Assembly: GCA_020441225.1 (NCBI GenBank)
Contig: JAGRMP010000096.1
Span: 1-19,983 of the forward strand
Length of the DNA stretch: 19,983 nt
Direction: 5' to 3'
Origin: Maritimibacter sp.
GTDB taxonomy: Bacteria > Pseudomonadota > Alphaproteobacteria > Rhodobacterales > Rhodobacteraceae
The notes under the pieces were generated by a model. That model was not told the origin of the DNA. It worked only from the letters and a program-made list of their open reading frames with translations, and made no database searches. The first letter of the stretch is position 1, and every line of letters begins with the position of its first letter. Positions 16,567 to 19,983 of the stretch are shown here, piece by piece. Position numbers and translations under genes: made by a program.

Positions 16567-17270
16567 GGGTAATGCGCCTCCGCACGGTTGAGAAGCTCTT
16601 CCTGCTGCGGCTCGGCCACACGCACGATCCGGTCGACGAAGATCCCCGGCGTGACCACCTGTTCGGGGTCGATGCCACCGGGCGCAACGATATGGCTCGC
16701 CTGCACGATGGTCGTGGTCGCGGCGGTCGCCATCAACGGGTTGAAGTTGCGCGCCGCCATCCGGTAGGTGAGGTTCCCGGTCGGGTCCGCCACTTCCGCC
16801 TTGATCAACGCGAAATCGGCCTTGAGCCAGCGTTCCTGCACGTATTCCCGCCCTTCGAATTCGGCGACCGGCTTGCCCTCGGCGAGCTCGGTGCCCTGGC
16901 TGGTGGGAGTGTAAAACGCCGGGATCCCGGCGCCGCCCGCCCGGATCCGCTCGGCCAGCGTGCCCTGCGGCACCAGTTCGAGCGCGATCTCGCCTGCAAG
17001 ATAGCGGTTGGTGAAGACCCGCGGATCGGCCGAGCGCGGGAAGGAACAGATCATCTTCGCCACCCGGTCCTGTTCGATCAGCGCGGCGATGCCGACATGA
17101 CCGTTGCCCGCGTTGTTGTTGATCACGGTAAGTTCGCGGGGACCCGCGTCGATCAGCGCATGGATCAGCTCGATCGGCGCGCCGGAGCCGCCGAAACCGC
17201 CGATCATGATCACCGCCCCGTCGGGGATGTCGGCCACCGCCTCCGCGAGGCTCGCCACCTCCTTGTTCAT
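16563..17270 (-). CDS. pcaI: 3-oxoadipate CoA-transferase subunit A
   Basis: The alpha subunit of 3-oxoadipate CoA-transferase, 235 residues, first gene of the pcaIJF operon. It has the CoA-transferase family I motif GGFGGSGAP at 24-32, the NNNAGNGHVGIAAL segment, the RVAKMICSFPRS block and the late HIVAPGGIDPEQVVTPGIFVDR segment typical of PcaI/ScoA proteins. The start at ATG 17270 is supported by a strong purine-rich ribosome site (GGGAGGA) five to six bases upstream. It is divergent from the IclR regulator gene across a 132-bp AT-rich control region, the usual arrangement for an operon controlled by its neighbour. Induction by 3-oxoadipate or an upstream pathway intermediate is expected from known PcaR/PcaU systems but is not shown by the sequence. 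Confidence 0.95.
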   Translation of the reverse strand: MNKEVASLAEAVADIPDGAVIMIGGFGGSGAPIELIHALIDAGPRELTVINNNAGNGHVGIAALIEQDRVAKMICSFPRSADPRVFTNRYLAGEIALELVPQGTLAERIRAGGAGIPAFYTPTSQGTELAEGKPVAEFEGREYVQERWLKADFALIKAEVADPTGNLTYRMAARNFNPLMATAATTTIVQASHIVAPGGIDPEQVVTPGIFVDRIVRVAEPQQEELLNRAEAHYP

Positions 17271-17296
17271 AGGGTCCTCCCGGGTTCTGCGTCGAA

Positions 17297-17316
17297 GTAC
17301 CGCTTGGTACCGTTTG
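17297..17316. repeat. Tandem 10-bp direct repeats, candidate regulator site
   Basis: GTACCGCTTG is followed at once by GTACCGTTTG, nine of ten bases identical, so the two copies fall one helical turn apart. The same bases also form a perfect 5-4-5 inverted repeat (GTACC, GCTT, GGTAC at 17297-17310). A related ATACCG occurs at 17329-17334, 22 bp (about two turns) further on. The arrangement recalls the 10-bp repeats bound by PcaU in Acinetobacter, although the bases differ. Confidence 0.45.
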
Positions 17317-17361
17317 AAACTAGCTACGATACCGTGCAGAACCTGTCATTCGGAAATGTTT

Positions 17362-17386
17362 GTATATTGATCTTTGTTCAAAATAC
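17362..17386. promoter_or_regulatory. Imperfect 25-bp dyad, candidate PcaR-type operator
   Basis: The left arm GTATATTGATC and right arm GTTCAAAATAC are complementary at 9 of 12 symmetric positions around a centre at 17374: GTAT with ATAC, TTGA with TCAA, and C with G. The dyad starts 24 bases and ends 17 bases upstream of the regulator ATG. It contains a TATATT -10-like element. Binding by the adjacent IclR protein is inference. Confidence 0.5.
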
Positions 17387-17402
17387 GGATTATCTTGTGC
17401 GC

Positions 17403-18164
17403 ATGACGACCAAACCCACAGACTTCGTTGGCTCCCTGGCAAAGGGCCTCAAGGTGATCGAAGCCTTCGGCCACGACAGCTCCCGGCTGTCGATTGCCCA
17501 GGTTTCCGAGGTCACCGGGCTCGACCGCGCCACCTCGCGGCGCAGCCTTCTGACGCTGCACGAGCTGGGCTACGCGGATTATGACGGCAAGTTCTTTTCC
17601 CTGACCCCGCGGGTCTTGCGGCTGGGAATCGGCGCGCTCGCGGCGATGCCGCTGGCGCAGCTCGTCCAGCCCTGGCTCGACCAGCTGTCGGAACGCATCG
17701 GCCAGAGCGTTTCGGTCTCGATCCTCGACCGGACGGACATTGTCTACGTGGCCCGGGCGCAGCAACGGCGGGTGATGTCGATCGGGCTGATGCCCGGCTC
17801 GCGGCTGCCGGCGCATTGCACCTCGATGGGACGGGTGATGCTGGCGGCGCTGGGCGACAAGGAGGCGCGGGTCCGGATCGAGGCTTCGGACCTGACGCCG
17901 CGCACGGCGATGAGCAAGACCGACCCGCAGGCGATCCTGGACGAGCTCTGCCGCGTGCGCGCCCAGGGCTACGCCTTGATCGACCAGGAGGTCGAGCTTG
18001 GGTTGCGGTCCATCGCGGTGCCGATCCTCAACAGCCGCGGCAAGGTCGAAGGCGCGCTCAACACCGGCGTCGCGGCGGTGCAGGACAAGGTCGAAGACCT
18101 GGTCGACCTCTACCTGCCCGAGCTGGAACGGGTGCAGTCCGGCCTGCAGAAAATCTTTTCCTGA
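17403..18164 (+). CDS. pcaR: IclR-family transcriptional regulator, PcaR/PcaU/PobR type
   Basis: A 253-residue IclR-family regulator, probable controller of the divergent pcaIJF operon. The N-terminal winged helix-turn-helix covers ~8-75, with the typical FVGSLAKGLKVIEAF opening, recognition-helix region TGLDRATSRRSL (38-49) and wing LGYADYDGKFFSLTPRVL. The effector-binding domain follows, with DIVYVAR, the CTSMGRVMLAAL block and, near the C-terminus, RSIAVPILNSRGKVEGALNTG. The opening and the TSMGRV block resemble the beta-ketoadipate regulator subfamily, and the location next to pcaI agrees. Members act as activators or repressors on aromatic-acid intermediates; which applies here is not visible. 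I chose ATG 17403 to match family N-termini. GTG 17397 is possible; neither has a clear Shine-Dalgarno. It converges on the CobS-like gene with only 11 bp between stops and no terminator in view. Confidence 0.88.
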   Translation: MTTKPTDFVGSLAKGLKVIEAFGHDSSRLSIAQVSEVTGLDRATSRRSLLTLHELGYADYDGKFFSLTPRVLRLGIGALAAMPLAQLVQPWLDQLSERIGQSVSVSILDRTDIVYVARAQQRRVMSIGLMPGSRLPAHCTSMGRVMLAALGDKEARVRIEASDLTPRTAMSKTDPQAILDELCRVRAQGYALIDQEVELGLRSIAVPILNSRGKVEGALNTGVAAVQDKVEDLVDLYLPELERVQSGLQKIFS

Positions 18165-18175
18165 CAACGCCCGCC

Positions 18176-19150
18176 TCATCGCGCCCAGGGGCTGTCCGGC
18201 CCGTCCATCAGGTCGCGGCCGAAGCAGCGCTGGTAATATTCCGCGAAAATCCCGCGCTCGGTCTCGTCGCAGCGGTTGAGAAACGCGGTGCGGAACCCGA
18301 AGTCGATATCGCCGAACTGGCGGGCGTTCTCGGCCCAAGACAGCACCGTGCGCGGGCTCATCACCGTCGAGACGTCGCCGGCGCGGTAGCCGGTGCGCGT
18401 CAGCCCCGCCATCCGCACCATCTGGCCGAGCACCTCGTCGCCCGCAAGCCAGGGCGCCTTGCCCGCGATCATCGCGATCTCTTCGGCCTCGTCGAGATAG
18501 TCGAGCCGCACGGTCACGTTCCAGCGGTCGAGCTGCGCCTGGTTGAGCTGCTGGGTGCCGTGGTAGAGCCCGGTCATGTCGCCGAGCCCGATGGTGTTGG
18601 CCGTGGCGAACAGCCGAAACGACGGGTGCGGGTGCAGCACCCGGTTCTGGTCGAGGATGGTCAGCCGCCCCTCGGCCTCCAGCACCCGCTGGATCACGAA
18701 CATCACATCCGGCCGCCCGGCGTCGTATTCGTCGAACACCAGCGCCACAGGCCGCTGGTAGGCCCAGGGCAGGATGCCTTCGCGAAACTCCGTCACCTGC
18801 TTGCCGTCGCGCAGCACGATGGCGTCCTTGCCGACCAGATCGATCCGGGAGATGTGGCTGTCGAGGTTGACCCGCACGCAGGGCCAGTTGAGCCGCGCCG
18901 CCACCTGTTCGACATGGGAGGTCTTGCCGGTCCCATGCGGCCCCTGGACCAGCACCCGGCGGTTGCCGGCAAAGCCCGAGAGGATCGCCATCGTCGTCGC
19001 CGGGTCGAACCGGTAGGCGTCATCCACCGCGGGCACGTGTTCCGAAGCCTCGGCGAAACCCGGCACCTGCATGTCGGTGTCGATGCCGAAGGTCTCGCGC
19101 ACCGACAGGCTGGCGTCGGGGCGGTCGGGCAACTGGGTCGGTTCGGTCAT
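18176..19150 (-). CDS. CobS-like AAA+ ATPase (aerobic cobaltochelatase CobS subunit or paralogue)
   Basis: A 324-residue AAA+ ATPase closely resembling CobS, which with CobT drives cobalt insertion by CobN into hydrogenobyrinic acid a,c-diamide. Visible features: CobS-like N-terminus SVRETFGIDTDM (16-27), Walker A GPHGTGKT (70-77), the RVNLDSHISRIDLVGKDAIV block (93-112), Walker B VFDEYDAG (138-145), sensor-1 region FATANT with N185, and the YHGTQQLNQAQLDRW and STVMSPRTV segments. The P-loop GPHGTGKT differs from the GYHGTGKS I recall for housekeeping CobS, and the region after LDYLDEAEEI looks shortened. The ATG at 19150 overlaps the Rieske stop by 4 bp and has GGAGGAA upstream; the frame upstream to 19531 is a shadow. 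No CobT or CobN gene is in the window, so a paralogue serving another metalloenzyme, MoxR-style, is a real alternative. Confidence 0.8.
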   Translation of the reverse strand: MTEPTQLPDRPDASLSVRETFGIDTDMQVPGFAEASEHVPAVDDAYRFDPATTMAILSGFAGNRRVLVQGPHGTGKTSHVEQVAARLNWPCVRVNLDSHISRIDLVGKDAIVLRDGKQVTEFREGILPWAYQRPVALVFDEYDAGRPDVMFVIQRVLEAEGRLTILDQNRVLHPHPSFRLFATANTIGLGDMTGLYHGTQQLNQAQLDRWNVTVRLDYLDEAEEIAMIAGKAPWLAGDEVLGQMVRMAGLTRTGYRAGDVSTVMSPRTVLSWAENARQFGDIDFGFRTAFLNRCDETERGIFAEYYQRCFGRDLMDGPDSPWAR

Positions 19151-19566
19151 GGCGTTTCGACTTCCTCCGGCGTCGCGATGTGGACGACGCCATCTTTCAC
19201 CACAACCGGCACCGGGTCCAACCAGCAGCGTTCCGCAGCACCCGAGACGCCATAACCATCCTCGACCCGGAACTCGGCGAAATGCATGGTGCAGCGGATC
19301 CGCGTGCCATCGCCGTTCATGAACTGCCCGGCGCGGTAATTGAGCGGCATCGAGTAATGCGGACACAGGTTGAGATAGCCATAGACCCGGTCGCCGCCCT
19401 GGCGCACGACGAACATGGAAAACACCGTGGTGCCGCGTCCGAAGACATATTCCTTGGCCTGCCCCACGGCGATCTCGTCCAGCGGCCCGAGCTCGACGCC
19501 CGGCATCGGTGCGCGCGGCCGGCTCCGCCACAGCCAGGGATCGGGTTTGGAAAGTGCGTCAGCCAT
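19147..19566 (-). CDS. Rieske-type [2Fe-2S] ferredoxin-like protein
   Basis: A small 139-residue soluble protein with a complete Rieske cluster-binding signature: C68-P-H70 and C92-T-M-H95. The two Cys and two His would ligate a [2Fe-2S] cluster. The CPHYSMPLN box resembles the ferredoxin components of ring-hydroxylating oxygenases and related small Rieske proteins more than cytochrome bc1 Rieske subunits. There is no signal peptide or membrane helix, so it is probably cytoplasmic. I chose ATG 19566 (GGAG seven bases upstream); it overlaps the end of the YCII gene by 8 bp, and its own stop overlaps the CobS-like start by 4 bp. The catalytic oxygenase or reductase it would serve is not in view and may be encoded to the right. 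The spacing between the two motifs (21 residues from H70 to C92) is ordinary for ferredoxin-type Rieske domains. Confidence 0.88.
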   Translation of the reverse strand: MADALSKPDPWLWRSRPRAPMPGVELGPLDEIAVGQAKEYVFGRGTTVFSMFVVRQGGDRVYGYLNLCPHYSMPLNYRAGQFMNGDGTRIRCTMHFAEFRVEDGYGVSGAAERCWLDPVPVVVKDGVVHIATPEEVETP

Positions 19567-19888
19567 TGCCGGGCTCCGGGGTCTGTGCCGGGGACGGCTC
19601 GGGCGGGCCGAGCCCCCAGGCATATTCGTGGATACTGACCGTGGCATAGACCCCGGCCAGCGCATAGGGGTCGCCCGCCACGTAACGCTCGACCGCGGCG
19701 CGGTCACCCGCCTCGACCACCAGCATGGTGCCGCACATTGCCCCCGCCCCGTCGAGCAGCGGGCCGCCAATATGCACGGTCAGCGGGTGGTCGTGGGTGC
19801 GCAGACGCGCGCGATGCGCGGGACGGTTTTCCGCCCGCGCATCGGCCTTGCCCGGCGCATCGAGCGCGTGGACGACGTAATAGGCCAT
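19559..19888 (-). CDS. YCII (YciI-like) domain protein
   Basis: A 109-residue protein built on the YCII fold, a ferredoxin-like alpha/beta domain found in small enzymes and accessory proteins of aromatic and chloroaromatic catabolism. The N-terminal strand MAYYVVHALDAPGK, the N-R-P-A-H25 helix, the HIGGPLLD strand-turn (39-46) and the late GDPYALAGVY motif (72-81) are in family order. Residues ~94-109 are a Pro/Glu-rich tail. The start at ATG 19888 overlaps the stop of the upstream gene by one base (TGATG), and its end overlaps the Rieske gene by 8 bp, so it sits in the middle of a tightly coupled operon. The reaction is unknown. Confidence 0.8.
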   Translation of the reverse strand: MAYYVVHALDAPGKADARAENRPAHRARLRTHDHPLTVHIGGPLLDGAGAMCGTMLVVEAGDRAAVERYVAGDPYALAGVYATVSIHEYAWGLGPPEPSPAQTPEPGNG

Positions 19889-19983
19889 CAGGCCAGCTTC
19901 TTGAGCCGCACCTCGAAGTCGGCCCGGGTGGTGTCGCCGGTGTCGTCGAAGGGCACGATCAGGCTTTCCTTCACCCCGAACAC
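19888..19983 (-). CDS. Unrecognised protein, C-terminal 31 residues (5' part outside window)
   Basis: The reading frame is open from the right edge of the window and stops with TGA at 19888-19890, overlapping the YCII start by one base. Only about 31 residues are visible, with KESLIVPFDDTGD followed by a basic, helix-like end (FEVRLKKLA). This is too little to name a family. The one-base overlap shows it belongs to the same operon as the YCII, Rieske and CobS-like genes and precedes them. Confidence 0.65.
   Translation of the reverse strand: MFGVKESLIVPFDDTGDTTRADFEVRLKKLA

Larger units (their letters stand above)
17271..17402. promoter_or_regulatory. Divergent pcaIJF / IclR-regulator control region
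   Basis: A 132-bp spacer, clearly richer in A/T than its surroundings, between the pcaI and regulator starts. It contains tandem 10-bp repeats near pcaI (17297-17316) and an imperfect 25-bp dyad near the regulator (17362-17386). TATATT at 17363-17368 is a good -10 match for the regulator gene but has no good -35, and it lies inside the dyad, which would fit autoregulation. I could not assign a confident pcaI promoter. Confidence 0.6.

Noticed and set aside
16572..17402. Upstream extension of the IclR regulator frame through the pcaI region
   Set aside because: The extension is antisense to pcaI and reads through the control region. The family N-terminus starts just after ATG 17403.
17368..17402. 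A match to the published PcaR/PcaU recognition sequence
   Set aside because: Only scattered bases agree with the sequence I recall. The dyad and repeats are reported on their own symmetry instead.
19151..19531. N-terminal extension of the CobS-like frame
   Set aside because: It is the out-of-frame shadow of the Rieske gene. The CobS-like N-terminus begins naturally at ATG 19150 with a ribosome site and a 4-bp overlap.

Overview
This is a very GC-rich window with strong third-position GC bias. Its gene content looks alphaproteobacterial, most likely Rhodobacteraceae (Roseobacter-like): a pcaI-pcaJ-pcaF operon with a divergent IclR regulator, a CobS-type AAA+ ATPase, a large GMC-oxidoreductase/hydrolase fusion and an RND efflux pair. 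The lineage is inferred from gene content and base composition only. Nearly all of the window is coding. I see no tRNA, rRNA, insertion sequence, phage gene or CRISPR array.

Layout. (1) 1-249 (+): the 3' end of rfbA (dTDP-glucose synthesis), ending convergently with the next block. (2) 325-9296 (-): a three-gene block. In transcription order it holds a calcineurin-like metallophosphoesterase, a 1430-residue GMC (cholesterol-oxidase-like) oxidoreductase fused to an alpha/beta hydrolase, and a class III nucleotide cyclase/AAA ATPase/helical-repeat regulator. The first two genes overlap by 4 bp. The third starts 90 bp after the second stops and lies in the same frame. (3) 9297-9628: a 332-bp divergent intergenic region with a perfect 12-bp palindrome and other repeat elements. 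(4) 9629-14529 (+): an RND efflux pair, periplasmic adaptor and inner-membrane permease, overlapping by one base. Both proteins carry unusual C-terminal extensions. (5) 14530-14643: a convergent gap with a hairpin. (6) 14644-17270 (-): pcaI-pcaJ-pcaF, the last two steps of the beta-ketoadipate pathway. (7) 17271-17402: an AT-rich divergent control region with an imperfect 25-bp dyad and tandem 10-bp repeats. (8) 17403-18164 (+): a PcaR/PcaU/PobR-type IclR regulator. (9) 18176-19983 (-): a tightly overlapping operon of an unrecognised gene (partial), a YCII-domain protein, a Rieske [2Fe-2S] protein and a CobS-like AAA+ ATPase.

How they work together. The pca genes convert 3-oxoadipate to succinyl-CoA and acetyl-CoA and are probably controlled by the adjacent regulator. 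The block at 325-9296 is the best candidate for a less-described system. It combines an oxidoreductase-hydrolase fusion for a hydrophobic substrate, a phosphoesterase that could act on a (cyclic) nucleotide, and a cyclase-ATPase that could make or sense one. The CobS-like operon has no cobalamin gene in view and pairs the ATPase with a Rieske protein, so a role in maturing or remodelling a redox enzyme is as plausible as cobalt chelation. These system-level readings are inference.
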